Shown: in pieces, positions 17,732-26,523 of the stretch
Numbering within the stretch: position 1 is the first letter of the stretch
Layout: every line of letters begins with the position of its first letter
From: Nocardia brasiliensis NBRC 14402
Lineage (GTDB): Bacteria; Actinomycetota; Actinomycetes; Mycobacteriales; Mycobacteriaceae
DNA: 64,000 nt
Direction of reading: 5' to 3'
Assembly (NCBI RefSeq): GCF_000308475.2
Contig: NZ_BAFT02000098.1
Span: 1-64,000, forward strand
Notes under the pieces: generated by a model
Database searches by the model: none
Told to the model about the DNA's origin: nothing
What the model saw: only the letters and a program-made list of their open reading frames with translations
Program-made: the position numbers and the translations under genes

Positions 17732-18736
17732 TCAGGTGAGCGCATCGATGATCTCCTCCGCCCGGTCGACGTAGCGATGCCGCTCGGCGGTGATCCGCCG
17801 GTAGCCCGCCGCGGCGACCTGCTCGACTGCCTCCGGCCGGCGCGCGCATCGAGTGAGGATCTCGCGCAACTCGGTTCGATCGGAGAACAGGAAGCACTCG
17901 GTGCCCTCGTCGAGCAGTTCGGCATGTTCCGCGGTCCGCTCGCCGACGAAAAGCCCGCCGGCTGCCGGTATCTCGAACGATCGGCAGGTGTGGGTGTCCC
18001 GGTTGTCGGAATTGAGCAGCACCAGGTTGGCGGTGATCGAGGCGACGGCCGCGGCGAAGCGCTCGCCGTACACTCCCCCGCCGAGTTCGGCGGCGGTGCC
18101 ACGCAATCGGCGCACCCGCCGCCAACCCGGCCCGTGCACCAGGAAATCGGAGCCGTACTCCCGAGCCAGGTCGACTAGCAGCGGCGTGCGGTCGGGGCGG
18201 CGAGCGCCGATGAACCCCGCCAGGTATCGCCGGGCGCCCCGGCGGGCGCACGGATGGTGCCACGCCGGGTCGTAGGCGCTGCGTACGAACCGGACGCCGC
18301 GCGCGCCGCGCGCGTGCAGTTCGGGCACATTGTGGCGCTTAGTGGTGACCACCAGATCCCACTCCGACTCGTACGCCAGGTAATCCGCGCTGGTGTTCGC
18401 CGGATTCGAGACGTCGTCGGGGCTGTAGTGCGCCCGCAGGCCGGCGGGCGTGCTCAACAGGCGTTCCTGGTCCAGGTGCACGGCTTTGAACGCGAACAGC
18501 AGGTCCGGCTCGAATGCCGCGGCGGCACGGTCGATTCGGTCGTGCAACGCGGCGGTCGTCCAGCCGGCCCGCCGACCGGCGGCCTTGGCGTACAGCCAGC
18601 TCGGTGACAGCCGCGTGGGCAGCGTGACCGGGGTGGAATCGATCACCACCACTTCGTGTCCGGCCTGGCGGAACCCGTCGGCCAGCGAGCGCGCGTTGCT
18701 GCCGATCCAGTCGTCACCGACGTACAGAATCTTCAT
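17732..18736 (-). CDS. CgeB-like glycosyltransferase
   Basis: 334 residues starting MKILYVGDDWIGSNARSLAD; the ATG overlaps the flippase stop as ATGA. The C-terminal part has NLVLLNSDNRDTHTCRSFEI followed by PAAGGLFVGERTAE, the pattern of CgeB/DUF3880-type spore-coat and surface-glycan transferases related to GT4. It should add one sugar to the growing lipid-linked unit in the cytoplasm. Donor and linkage are unknown. A 36-bp gap separates it from the downstream polymerase-like gene. Confidence 0.75.
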   Translation of the reverse strand: MKILYVGDDWIGSNARSLADGFRQAGHEVVVIDSTPVTLPTRLSPSWLYAKAAGRRAGWTTAALHDRIDRAAAAFEPDLLFAFKAVHLDQERLLSTPAGLRAHYSPDDVSNPANTSADYLAYESEWDLVVTTKRHNVPELHARGARGVRFVRSAYDPAWHHPCARRGARRYLAGFIGARRPDRTPLLVDLAREYGSDFLVHGPGWRRVRRLRGTAAELGGGVYGERFAAAVASITANLVLLNSDNRDTHTCRSFEIPAAGGLFVGERTAEHAELLDEGTECFLFSDRTELREILTRCARRPEAVEQVAAAGYRRITAERHRYVDRAEEIIDALT

Positions 18737-20034
18737 CGCGCCGGCGCCTGCGCGACGGGCACCGCGGTGGCGCGCTCGCGCACGATCAGCTGCCGGACCC
18801 GGACGAGATACCAGAGCGCCACCGCGATCTCGGTGAGCACGGTGCCGTAGACGAGCGCCCACACCGAGTTGTTCCGGAAGGCGACGGCCAGGGCGGACGC
18901 CGCCACGCAGGTGCCGATGAGCGCGCCGACCAACACGCCGACCGTGTCCTGCCGCACCGGCAGCAGCGCGGTGGTGATGAAGGAGGTCACCGTCATCGCG
19001 GGCAGGATCAGTACCTCTACTCGCAACAGCGGTACCGTGCCGTCGAATCCACTGCCGAAGATCAGCTGGATCAGCATCGGCGCCATGAGCCACACACCTG
19101 CCGCGGCCAAGCCCGCGATACCGGCGCACACGGTCAGCACCTGTATCGCGTTGCGCCAGAACCGGTCGTGCGCGCTGCGCCGGGCCATCCGCGGCAGGAA
19201 CGCGAATCCGACCGTGTCCAGCAGTGATTGGATGGCCCGCACCAAACGGTCACCGGCCGAATACAACCCGAGGGAGGCAGCGTCGAGCACCGCCGCGTAG
19301 ACCACCGGCGCACCCTGGCCGTAGCCCGTGACCAGCAGCCGGGATGTGAAAACCGGTGCGCCGAGCCGCAGGATCGCGCGGACCGCGCGCGGCCGGGCCG
19401 GCGGCCCGAAGCGGCGCCACGCGTCCGCCCAGGTCGCCGCGACCGTGACGACAGCCGAGACCAGCAGGCACAGCAGCGCCATCGGCGCGCTGGGCCAGCG
19501 AGGCAACAGCAGCACGAGCAGCAGCAGGTAGACGATCCGTCCGGCCCCCTGGTACACCGCCGAGGCCCCGAACCGGCCCTGGCCGATCAGCAGCCAGTCC
19601 TCCGAGATCGACCAGACACCGCCGGCGAACAATCCCAGCAGGACCATGTGCAATCGAGCGGGCGCTCCGGCCATCGTGCCGATCGTGAGCAGTACGCCGA
19701 GACCACCGAGAATCGTCAGCCTGATCGCCAGGTAGTCGCCGCGCAGCTGCCCGATTCGTCTTGTGTCCGTGCGTGTTTCGTGCACTCGAGCGGCCAGGAA
19801 AGACGTGATACCCAGATCCACCACCAGCGAGCCGATGAAATAGGCCGACATGCCGATCGCCAGCAGGCCGAGCCCTTCGGCGCCGAGCACCCTGGCGATG
19901 ATCGGCAGGGTCACCACCGTGATCAGGTACTGCCCGTACTTGCCGAAGCTCACGAAACCGATGTCGCGCAGCACCACGGCCGTCCCGCGCCAGCGGCGCG
20001 GCGCAGCTCGTACGGCGGTACCGGTCTCAGCCAT
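18733..20034 (-). CDS. Wzx-type oligosaccharide flippase
   Basis: 433 residues with 12 or so hydrophobic segments. The N-terminus (SFGKYGQYLITVVTLPIIARVLG) is the usual start of polysaccharide-biosynthesis flippases of the MOP superfamily. These move undecaprenyl-diphosphate-linked repeat units to the outer membrane face. Overlaps at both ends (8 bp upstream, 4 bp downstream) place it inside the operon, next to the Wzy-like and Wzz-like genes. Confidence 0.85.
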   Translation of the reverse strand: MAETGTAVRAAPRRWRGTAVVLRDIGFVSFGKYGQYLITVVTLPIIARVLGAEGLGLLAIGMSAYFIGSLVVDLGITSFLAARVHETRTDTRRIGQLRGDYLAIRLTILGGLGVLLTIGTMAGAPARLHMVLLGLFAGGVWSISEDWLLIGQGRFGASAVYQGAGRIVYLLLLVLLLPRWPSAPMALLCLLVSAVVTVAATWADAWRRFGPPARPRAVRAILRLGAPVFTSRLLVTGYGQGAPVVYAAVLDAASLGLYSAGDRLVRAIQSLLDTVGFAFLPRMARRSAHDRFWRNAIQVLTVCAGIAGLAAAGVWLMAPMLIQLIFGSGFDGTVPLLRVEVLILPAMTVTSFITTALLPVRQDTVGVLVGALIGTCVAASALAVAFRNNSVWALVYGTVLTEIAVALWYLVRVRQLIVRERATAVPVAQAPAR

Positions 20035-21175
20035 GGCAGGCCTTCGTCACCGCGGTCAGGAAATCCGCTGCGACGTGCGCGGATTCGACGATATCGAACT
20101 CGCGGGCACGCAGCACGCCCGCCTCGGCGAGCTTGGTGCGCAACGCGGGATCGGTCATCAGCAGGTCCAGCGCGGAGGTGAGCTGGGCGGCGTCACCGCC
20201 CTCGACCAGGACACCGTTCACGCCGGGTTCGATGATCTCGGCGGGGCCGCCGGGCCGGCTGGCGATCACCGCGCAGCCTGCCTGCAACCCCTCGACGACG
20301 ACCTGTCCGAACGGCTCGGCCAGCACCGAGCAGTGCACCAGAATGTCGGCCTGGCGCAGGTGGTTTCGCGGATCGTCCACATGTCCGGTAAAGGTCACGG
20401 GCAGCCGCAGTGCGCGCGCCGAGCGCTCGAGTTCGCGCCGATAGGGCTCCTCGTCGAACAGCGTGCCGCCGATCAGGAAGACTTGGCGCGGCGGCACTTT
20501 CACTTCCGCCAGCGCCCGCAGGAAGACGTCCTGCCCCTTCCACGGCGTCAGGCGGCCGACCATCGCGACGACCACGTCGGCGGGCGCGCGCTGCGGTGAC
20601 CGGTCGGCCGGCGTCGGATCGGGTTCGATGCCGGGATACACCACCGCCACGGGTCTGCGCCAGGTGATCAGCGAACTCGCGGTCGAGCGGCTGTTCACCA
20701 GGTACCCGTCGCTGACTGCCCAGCCGAGCAGGCGAATACCCCAGGCCAGCCACCGGCCGAAGTATTCGCTCGAAACCCGGTCGTGCACCGACCAGATCAG
20801 GGGGACGCGGGCGCGCCGCGCCGCGACGGCACCCATCAGCATGGCCTTGGTGCTCCCGGCGACCAGCACCTGCACGTCGAGTCGCCGGGTCTTCGTACCG
20901 AGCCTGCGCCCCAACCGGATCAGGGCGAGCGCGCCGACGAGCACCTTGCGCAGGCCTGCCGCCTCGATCGTCAGCGACCGGCCGTCGAACCCGTTGGGCA
21001 GCACCAACGTCCGGATACCGCGGGACCGGACCCGGCGCACCATGGGACCGTTCTCCGTGAACAGCATCACCGGTTCGACGGTGGTGTGCTCGCTCAGCGC
21101 GGACAGCAACCGCATGGTGGCGAGTTCGGCCCCCGACGGCGCCGCGGTGTGTGCGAGGAACAGTGCCCGGATCAT
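20027..21175 (-). CDS. GT4-family glycosyltransferase
   Basis: 382 residues. The N-terminus (MIRALFLAHTAAPSGAELAT) contains the acceptor glycine loop. The C-terminal Rossmann half has VVAMVGRLTPWKGQDVFLRA and the EX7E region AEPFGQVVVEGLQAGCAVIA. This is a standard retaining GT4 enzyme. It overlaps the flippase start by 8 bp and the upstream glycosyltransferase stop by 4 bp. Expected to add a sugar of the repeat unit; donor unknown. Confidence 0.87.
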   Translation of the reverse strand: MIRALFLAHTAAPSGAELATMRLLSALSEHTTVEPVMLFTENGPMVRRVRSRGIRTLVLPNGFDGRSLTIEAAGLRKVLVGALALIRLGRRLGTKTRRLDVQVLVAGSTKAMLMGAVAARRARVPLIWSVHDRVSSEYFGRWLAWGIRLLGWAVSDGYLVNSRSTASSLITWRRPVAVVYPGIEPDPTPADRSPQRAPADVVVAMVGRLTPWKGQDVFLRALAEVKVPPRQVFLIGGTLFDEEPYRRELERSARALRLPVTFTGHVDDPRNHLRQADILVHCSVLAEPFGQVVVEGLQAGCAVIASRPGGPAEIIEPGVNGVLVEGGDAAQLTSALDLLMTDPALRTKLAEAGVLRAREFDIVESAHVAADFLTAVTKACHG

Positions 21176-22272
21176 CCGCGTAGCTCCGTGTACAGCGCAT
21201 GATGCCGGGCGGCGGCCACCGTCCAGGAGAACGACTCCGCGTGCGCGCGACAGCGTTGCGGCGTGGGTACCGCCCCCGCGAGGGCGGCGACGATACGCGC
21301 CGCGAGCGCCTCGGCATCGCCCGCCGCCACGATCAACGACGGATCGAGCCCGCGTACCGCTTCGGGCAGGCCGCCGCAGTCGGTGACGATCGGGGCGCGC
21401 CCGCAGGCCAGGGATTCGAGGGCGATCAGTCCGAAGCCTTCGAGTGCGACCGATGGCACCACGGTGCAGTGCGCCCGCTCGTACTGTGCCGCCAATTGAT
21501 CGTCCGGGAGATGCCCGATGAAAGTGACCGAGCGCTGCAGACCGCTCGACACCACCTGATCCCGCAATTCCCGCTCGGCGCTACCGGTTCCGACGATCAC
21601 CAACCGGGTACCGGGGTGCGCGGACAGCACCGCGGGCCAGGCTCGAATCAACCGGTCGATACCCATCCGGCGTTCCAGCCGCCGAATGCACAGCACGACA
21701 GGCGCTTCGGCCACGCCCGGCGGCGGCGTCACCGCGAATCTCGCGAGATCGACACCGGGAGCGATGACCTCGACCCGTTCGGCGGCCACTCGGTAGTCGG
21801 TCACCAGCACCTGCCGGAACTGCTCGGACAGCACCACGAAGCGCTCGGCGCCCGCGTAGCGGATCCGCTCCACGAGATACTTTGCCCGCACGGTGAATTC
21901 GGATGCACCCGCGATCCGGCTCTCCGCGGCCCACGGGCCGTGGAAATGCACGACGAGTCGTGGACCGCGGGCGCGACCGACCACCGGCGGCCCGTACAAA
22001 CAGAAATGCCGATCGAGCACGGCGGGCCGGCGCGGCGCGGGACGAGCGGCGACGGAGCGGCTCGCGCGGTGCAGCGTGGAGCCGCCGAGCCCGCCCCAGG
22101 ACCGTCCACCTGCGGGCGGATCGCCGAAGGCGGCCGCCGATACCTCGGTATCCGGATGCCGTCGAAGGGCACCGAACAGATCGGTGAAGTACCGGTTGAG
22201 TCCGCCCGCCGCGGAACCGAACCACTCGGCACCGGTCATATGCACCGTCACCGGCGCGGAGCGCGCGGTCAT
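21172..22272 (-). CDS. GT4-family glycosyltransferase
   Basis: 366 residues from an ATG in a 4-bp overlap with the upstream GT2 stop. MTGAEWFGSAAGGLNRYFTD is the acceptor-side loop. The donor side shows VLCIRRLERRMGIDRLIRAW and the EX7E stretch ALEGFGLIALESLACGRAPI. GT4 enzymes with this glycine-rich N-terminus transfer hexoses from UDP- or GDP-sugars. It is the third glycosyltransferase from the operon's start and another repeat-unit builder. Confidence 0.87.
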   Translation of the reverse strand: MTARSAPVTVHMTGAEWFGSAAGGLNRYFTDLFGALRRHPDTEVSAAAFGDPPAGGRSWGGLGGSTLHRASRSVAARPAPRRPAVLDRHFCLYGPPVVGRARGPRLVVHFHGPWAAESRIAGASEFTVRAKYLVERIRYAGAERFVVLSEQFRQVLVTDYRVAAERVEVIAPGVDLARFAVTPPPGVAEAPVVLCIRRLERRMGIDRLIRAWPAVLSAHPGTRLVIVGTGSAERELRDQVVSSGLQRSVTFIGHLPDDQLAAQYERAHCTVVPSVALEGFGLIALESLACGRAPIVTDCGGLPEAVRGLDPSLIVAAGDAEALAARIVAALAGAVPTPQRCRAHAESFSWTVAAARHHALYTELRG

Positions 22273-23117
22273 GTCCGCGTCCTTCGCACGCGGGCCACCA
22301 GGTCCCCGGTCACCGCTCGCGCACGCACATTCGCCCGATGCAAGGCCGTCCGCACGAGCCTGCCGTCGGCGGCCAGGACGTCCCGGCGGCCCACGTGCTG
22401 GGGATACTCGCCCGCGATCCGGTGATGGAAACGCAACAGTTCCACCAGTTTGCTCACCGTCGAGGTCTGGCTGCACAGGTTGAACGTCGAATTACGCCAC
22501 GCGGCAAGCACTTCCGGCATCCCGAAGAAGTGGCCGAGCGAGGCGATCCGGCCGAACAGATCGACGTCCATCGGGAACACCAGATCGCCGCGCAGGCCGC
22601 CGACCCGATCGAAGTGCGCCCGCCGGAACATCGCCGCGGCCGTCGGGCCGAATTCGGCCGGGCCCGCCCGCACGATCGTGCGCAGGACCGGGCCCGCCGG
22701 ATGCGGGCCCAGCAAGCCGGGCAGGCCGAGTCCCGTCTCGAGGACCGCGCCGCCCTCGTCGATCACCTGGAACTTGGCCGAGCTGATCGAGATCGCCGGA
22801 TCGGCCATGACCGCGAGCTGGGCCGCGAGCGATCCCGGCAGCAGCACGTCGTCGGCGCAGACCACCTTCACCAGCCGCCCGGTGGAGTGCCGGATGGTGG
22901 TGTTCCAGTTGGCACCGATCGGCAGCACCCGCTCGTTGCGGCACACCCGAACCCGTGCGTCATCGAACGACCTTGCGATAGCGGGTGTTTCGTCCGTGCT
23001 CGCGTTGTCGAGCACGACGAGTTCGTAATCTACGTCCTGCGCCAGGATCGACCGCATGGTCGCCGCCAGGGTTCGGCCCGCGTTGTAGGCGGGCACGCAG
23101 ACGGACAGCTCGGTCAT
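22269..23117 (-). CDS. GT2-family glycosyltransferase (GT-A fold)
   Basis: 282 residues. The opening MTELSVCVPAYNAGRTLAAT and VLDNASTDETPAIA are the GT2 nucleotide-binding core, with the metal-binding motif CADDVLLPG near residue 90. An acceptor-side MDVDLFGRIASLGHF follows. It is an inverting, metal-dependent enzyme expected to use a UDP- or dTDP-sugar. The start codon shares one base with the stop of the upstream methyltransferase-like gene (TGATG), so expression is coupled. Confidence 0.87.
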   Translation of the reverse strand: MTELSVCVPAYNAGRTLAATMRSILAQDVDYELVVLDNASTDETPAIARSFDDARVRVCRNERVLPIGANWNTTIRHSTGRLVKVVCADDVLLPGSLAAQLAVMADPAISISSAKFQVIDEGGAVLETGLGLPGLLGPHPAGPVLRTIVRAGPAEFGPTAAAMFRRAHFDRVGGLRGDLVFPMDVDLFGRIASLGHFFGMPEVLAAWRNSTFNLCSQTSTVSKLVELLRFHHRIAGEYPQHVGRRDVLAADGRLVRTALHRANVRARAVTGDLVARVRRTRT

Positions 23118-24211
23118 CACTCGATTTCCTCGTTCGTCGGGGCGTATTCGGCGTCGATCCAGCGGCCGGCCAAGGCCGGGAAACGGGTCTCCAGCTCGGG
23201 CCGCAGATCCGGCAGCGTCAGCAGCACGCGGTCGGGCGCGGCGCGCACCAGCTGCGCCGGCGAGATGATCGGCACGTCGGTACCCGGCATCCGTCTGCCC
23301 TGTTTGGCGGGCGAGGCGTCCGCGACCGCGCGTACCAGGCCGCGATGGATCCCGGCCAGGGCGAACAGCGCCACTGCGCGCGAGGCCGCACCGTAGGCGT
23401 AAACGGAACGGCCCGCGCCGATTTCGGCCGTGAGGCGACGACGCAATGCCCGCGCGTGCGCATCGGCCGCTGCCTGCAGTCCGCCGACCACCGCGGGATC
23501 GGTGATCCCGGCCTCCGCGGCGAGCATGCCCCGCACCGTGGCGTCCGGCGCACGCACCCCGTGCACGGCCGCCACCAGTACGGTGCCGCCGTACAGTGCG
23601 AATTCCCAAGCCGTGGCCACGCTCATCCCCGCGCGGCGCAGTAGCTCGCGCAGCGCGGTCAGCGAGTAATAGGCGAAGTGGCCGTGGCGCAGCGCATTCC
23701 ACTGGTGCTGCCGGACAATCGTGCGCAGCGAATGGAACTGCACCAGCAGCACCCCGTCCGGCGCAGTGGCTTTCGCCCGTTCGGCGAAGGCACCGTGCTG
23801 GTCGGCCTCGTGCATGATGCCGAAGCAGTCGAGCACCACCTCGGCCTCGTCCGCGACCGTCTCGAAACCGTGCGCCGCCAGGTGCGGCAACCAACTGCCG
23901 CCGTGCGGGCTGCCGAACTCACGCACCGTCGCACCGCGCAGCCAGCCGTCCGCTCGGACCCGGGCGACCGCCGCAGCCGCCTGGTCCCGCAGCGCCTGCG
24001 GCTCCACCCCGCGCGGTTCGGCGGTTCGCGTATCGTCCTCGGTCAGCTGGGCGAGGCCGCAGCTCAGGCACAGCTGCATCGCCAGCGGGTGCGCCGCCTC
24101 GTCCGCCCGCACCGGCGCGTCGGCGCGGGGAAAGTGATCGGCGGCGGGCATGCGTCCCAGGTCCAGCACCCGGCGCAACCGGGTATCCGCGCACGCGCGG
24201 CACTCGTTCAT
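23117..24211 (-). CDS. TylCIII-like methyltransferase paralogue with degenerate SAM site
   Basis: 364 residues. The N-terminal zinc-binding region (CRACADTRLRRVLDLG, later CLSCGLAQ) and the C-terminal domain (YAYGAASRAVALFALAG) match sugar C-methyltransferases such as the intact paralogue at 27314-28537. The central SAM-binding domain is shortened by roughly 40 residues. Where the paralogue has VEVASNDGYLL, this protein has REFGSPHGGSWL, and the catalytic YHEHF is LRHGHF. It is probably not an ordinary methyltransferase; a structural partner or altered enzyme is possible. First gene of the long leftward operon. Confidence 0.75.
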   Translation of the reverse strand: MNECRACADTRLRRVLDLGRMPAADHFPRADAPVRADEAAHPLAMQLCLSCGLAQLTEDDTRTAEPRGVEPQALRDQAAAAVARVRADGWLRGATVREFGSPHGGSWLPHLAAHGFETVADEAEVVLDCFGIMHEADQHGAFAERAKATAPDGVLLVQFHSLRTIVRQHQWNALRHGHFAYYSLTALRELLRRAGMSVATAWEFALYGGTVLVAAVHGVRAPDATVRGMLAAEAGITDPAVVGGLQAAADAHARALRRRLTAEIGAGRSVYAYGAASRAVALFALAGIHRGLVRAVADASPAKQGRRMPGTDVPIISPAQLVRAAPDRVLLTLPDLRPELETRFPALAGRWIDAEYAPTNEEIE

Positions 24212-24285
24212 CGCGGTCCTCCGGCGGGCGGGCGAATCGGCGCACGCGATGGCGCGCCGCGGGTCCCGTCGGGCACCATGGCCTG

Positions 24286-24858
24286 GTGCGCATCGAGCAG
24301 AGCGACCTCGCCGACGTCCTGGTGCTCGTCCCCGAGCCGTTCCGGGACGAGCGGGGCCTGTTCACCCGGACCTTCGACGCCGTCGAGTTCGACGACCACC
24401 TGGGCACGCCGGGGAAGTCCGCGACGTTCGTCCAGGACTCGCAGTCCCGCTCGGCGCGCGGCGTGATCCGCGGTATGCACGGGCGCGCCGGGCGCGGCGA
24501 GGCCAAGCTGGTGCGCTGCGCGCACGGCGCCGTGCACGACGTGCTGGTCGACATCCGCCCGCAGTCCCCGACTTTCGGACAGCAGCAAGCGTTCCTGTTG
24601 GACGACAACGACTTCCGGCACCTGTATGTACCGCCGGGGTTCCTGCACGGCTTCCAGGCGCTCACCGCGGTCGCCGACGTGTGCTACCGCATCGATCGTC
24701 CGCACGCTCCGGCCGAAGACCTCGCGGTGGCACACGACGATCCGGACCTGGCCATCGCGTGGCCGCACCCGGTGACGGTGGTCTCGGCCCGGGACGCGGC
24801 CGCGGGCAGCTGGCGGGCGTTGCTCGCGACGCTGGCGCACGCTACGCCCCGATCCTGA
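24286..24858 (+). CDS. RmlC-like NDP-4-keto-sugar 3,5-epimerase
   Basis: 190 residues from a GTG; the cupin family typically has 180-200. Conserved pieces include FRDERGLFTRTFDAVEF, the catalytic His in RGVIRGMHGRAGRGEAKLVR, and YVPPGFLHGFQAL. The usual RGLHYQ is RGMHGR here, so the two residues after the catalytic His differ from canonical RmlC. RmlC-type enzymes epimerise C3 and/or C5 of 4-keto-6-deoxy sugars. The gene runs against the flanking operons and overlaps the convergent epimerase by 17 bp. It is probably a 3- or 5-epimerase of the sugar made by the neighbouring CDP-sugar cassette. Confidence 0.8.
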   Translation: MRIEQSDLADVLVLVPEPFRDERGLFTRTFDAVEFDDHLGTPGKSATFVQDSQSRSARGVIRGMHGRAGRGEAKLVRCAHGAVHDVLVDIRPQSPTFGQQQAFLLDDNDFRHLYVPPGFLHGFQALTAVADVCYRIDRPHAPAEDLAVAHDDPDLAIAWPHPVTVVSARDAAAGSWRALLATLAHATPRS

Positions 24859-25870
24859 CCCGGCACAGCGAGTCGTCCAGCACGCCATCGTCTTTCAGCG
24901 CGGTCAGGTGCGCGAGCCGGGTGAACCGCTGGAAGAACCCGTCCGCGGTGAGGCCGCGGGCCAGGTACTCCCGAGACAGCTCCGCAGCGCCGTCCGGGAC
25001 GCTCCACTCGGCCTGAAAGGCCAGCTTCTCCCGCGCCTTCGTGAAATCGACGCGATAGGACCGCGCGTCGGAACCGGACGTACCGGCGATCACCAGCCGG
25101 GCGCCGGGCACCGCATCGACGACGGCACGGGCGATATCGGCCACGGTCAGGTTGTTGACCTCGGTGCCGATGTTGTAGGCCGCGCCGTGCACCGTCTCCA
25201 GCGGGGCGACCAGGCAGCGGGCGAAGGCGCGGGCGATGTCCTGCGCGTGCACCAGCGGCCGCCACGGCGTCCCGTCCGAGAGCACCTTGACCTCGCCGGT
25301 CAGTACCGCGTAGCCGACCAGGTTGTTCAGCACGATGTCCGCGCGCAAACGCGGCGAGAAGCCGAAAGCCGTTGCGTTGCGCAGGAATACCGGCGCGAAT
25401 CCGGGATCCCCCAGCGCGAGCAGATCGTCCTCCACCCGGACCTTGCTCTCGGCGTACGGCGTCAACGGCCGCAGCGGCGCCTCCTCGGTGACCAGTTCGT
25501 CGCCCGCCGCACCGTAGACCGAGCAGGTCGAGGCGTACAGGAATCGGCGCACCCCGGCCGCTTTGGCCAGGCGGGCGAGCCGCACCGAGGCGTGATGGTT
25601 GATGTCGTGGGTGATCCGGGGCGCGAGCGCGCCCAGCGGATCGTTGGACAGCGCAGCCAGATGCACCACCGCGTCGAACCCGGTGAGCTGATCCACCGTG
25701 ACATCGCGCAGGTCCACCGCGATCCCGGGCGGATCCGCCGGTGCCGCGCCGAGCACGCAATCGGCGAAGTAGCCGATATCCAACCCGGTCACCTCATGCC
25801 CCGCGGCGCGCAGGACCGGCACCATGACCGTGCCCAGATAACCCTGATGTCCGGTGACGAGCACACGCAT
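24842..25870 (-). CDS. NAD-dependent sugar epimerase/dehydratase (extended SDR)
   Basis: 342 residues starting MRVLVTGHQGYLGTVMVPVL, with the NAD loop GxxGxxG as GHQGYLG. The active site shows STCSVYG and YAESK (YxxxK). It therefore has the catalytic set of extended SDR enzymes acting on nucleotide sugars, such as UDP-glucose 4-epimerase and 4-ketoreductases. It sits 2 bp after the PIG-L gene. With glucose-1-phosphate cytidylyltransferase upstream and no recognisable CDP-glucose 4,6-dehydratase, it may supply the dehydratase, epimerase or reductase step. Confidence 0.82.
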   Translation of the reverse strand: MRVLVTGHQGYLGTVMVPVLRAAGHEVTGLDIGYFADCVLGAAPADPPGIAVDLRDVTVDQLTGFDAVVHLAALSNDPLGALAPRITHDINHHASVRLARLAKAAGVRRFLYASTCSVYGAAGDELVTEEAPLRPLTPYAESKVRVEDDLLALGDPGFAPVFLRNATAFGFSPRLRADIVLNNLVGYAVLTGEVKVLSDGTPWRPLVHAQDIARAFARCLVAPLETVHGAAYNIGTEVNNLTVADIARAVVDAVPGARLVIAGTSGSDARSYRVDFTKAREKLAFQAEWSVPDGAAELSREYLARGLTADGFFQRFTRLAHLTALKDDGVLDDSLCRVRIGA

Positions 25871-25872
25871 CT

Positions 25873-26523
25873 TCACAAACCTCCGAAACTGACGACGGTC
25901 TTCTCGGCCACGAAGGCCTCGGCGTATTCGGCATGGCACTGCACCCCGCGCACCCGGGCCGCGGCGAGGAAGGCATCCTCGGCGAACCAGTCTCGATCAT
26001 GTTGCGAGGGATAATGTTTCACGAGCAGTCGCGCCTTCTCCACGGCGACACCGGCGGGCAGCGGATGGAACAGCGTGGGGCGCGGGGTGTCGGTCTCCCA
26101 CTTGAGGATCTCGTAGCCGAGCGTCAGGTGATCCCGGAATTCGGTGGGCGCCAGTTCGGCGAGCAGGCGGTGATCCTGGTGCGCGTCGGCACGATTGGGC
26201 GCGAACACGAGATCCGGCTCGCCGCGGCGGCGCAGCGCGGCCACCGCGTCCTTGACCCGGTCCCAGTGCGCGGGTGCGCGACCGTCGGGAACGTCCAGCA
26301 CGGTCAGCTCTACCGTCGCGCCCGCACAGATCGCCGCGAGCGCGGCCCGCTCCTCGGCCTCCCTGGCGGTGCCGCCGCCACTGAGCACCAGCGCCCGAAC
26401 CACCAGTCCCGGAGCGTTTTTCACCAACGTGAGCAAGGTGCCACCCAGGCCGATGGCGATATCGTCGCAGTGCGCTCCCAGCACGGCGACCTCGGTGATC
26501 CGCTGCGGGCTCAGCACATTCAC
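25873..26523 (-). CDS. PIG-L family deacetylase in sugar cassette
   Basis: 216 residues; GTG start in a GTGA overlap with the cytidylyltransferase stop. The zinc site is visible as GAHCDDIAIG (usual AHPDDE) and NRADAHQDHR (HxDH). PIG-L/LmbE enzymes remove N-acetyl groups from amino sugars. The Cys in place of Pro and Ile in place of Glu in the first motif resemble sugar-cassette relatives more than MshB. It lies between RfbF-like and SDR genes, suggesting deacylation of a sugar intermediate. A non-hydrolytic role is possible. Confidence 0.8.
   Translation of the reverse strand: MNVLSPQRITEVAVLGAHCDDIAIGLGGTLLTLVKNAPGLVVRALVLSGGGTAREAEERAALAAICAGATVELTVLDVPDGRAPAHWDRVKDAVAALRRRGEPDLVFAPNRADAHQDHRLLAELAPTEFRDHLTLGYEILKWETDTPRPTLFHPLPAGVAVEKARLLVKHYPSQHDRDWFAEDAFLAAARVRGVQCHAEYAEAFVAEKTVVSFGGL

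Noticed and set aside
16547..18178. Long + strand frame over the polymerase-like and glycosyltransferase genes
   Set aside because: Its translation is His/Arg/Gln-rich low-complexity sequence, whereas the opposite strand gives membrane helices and glycosyltransferase motifs.
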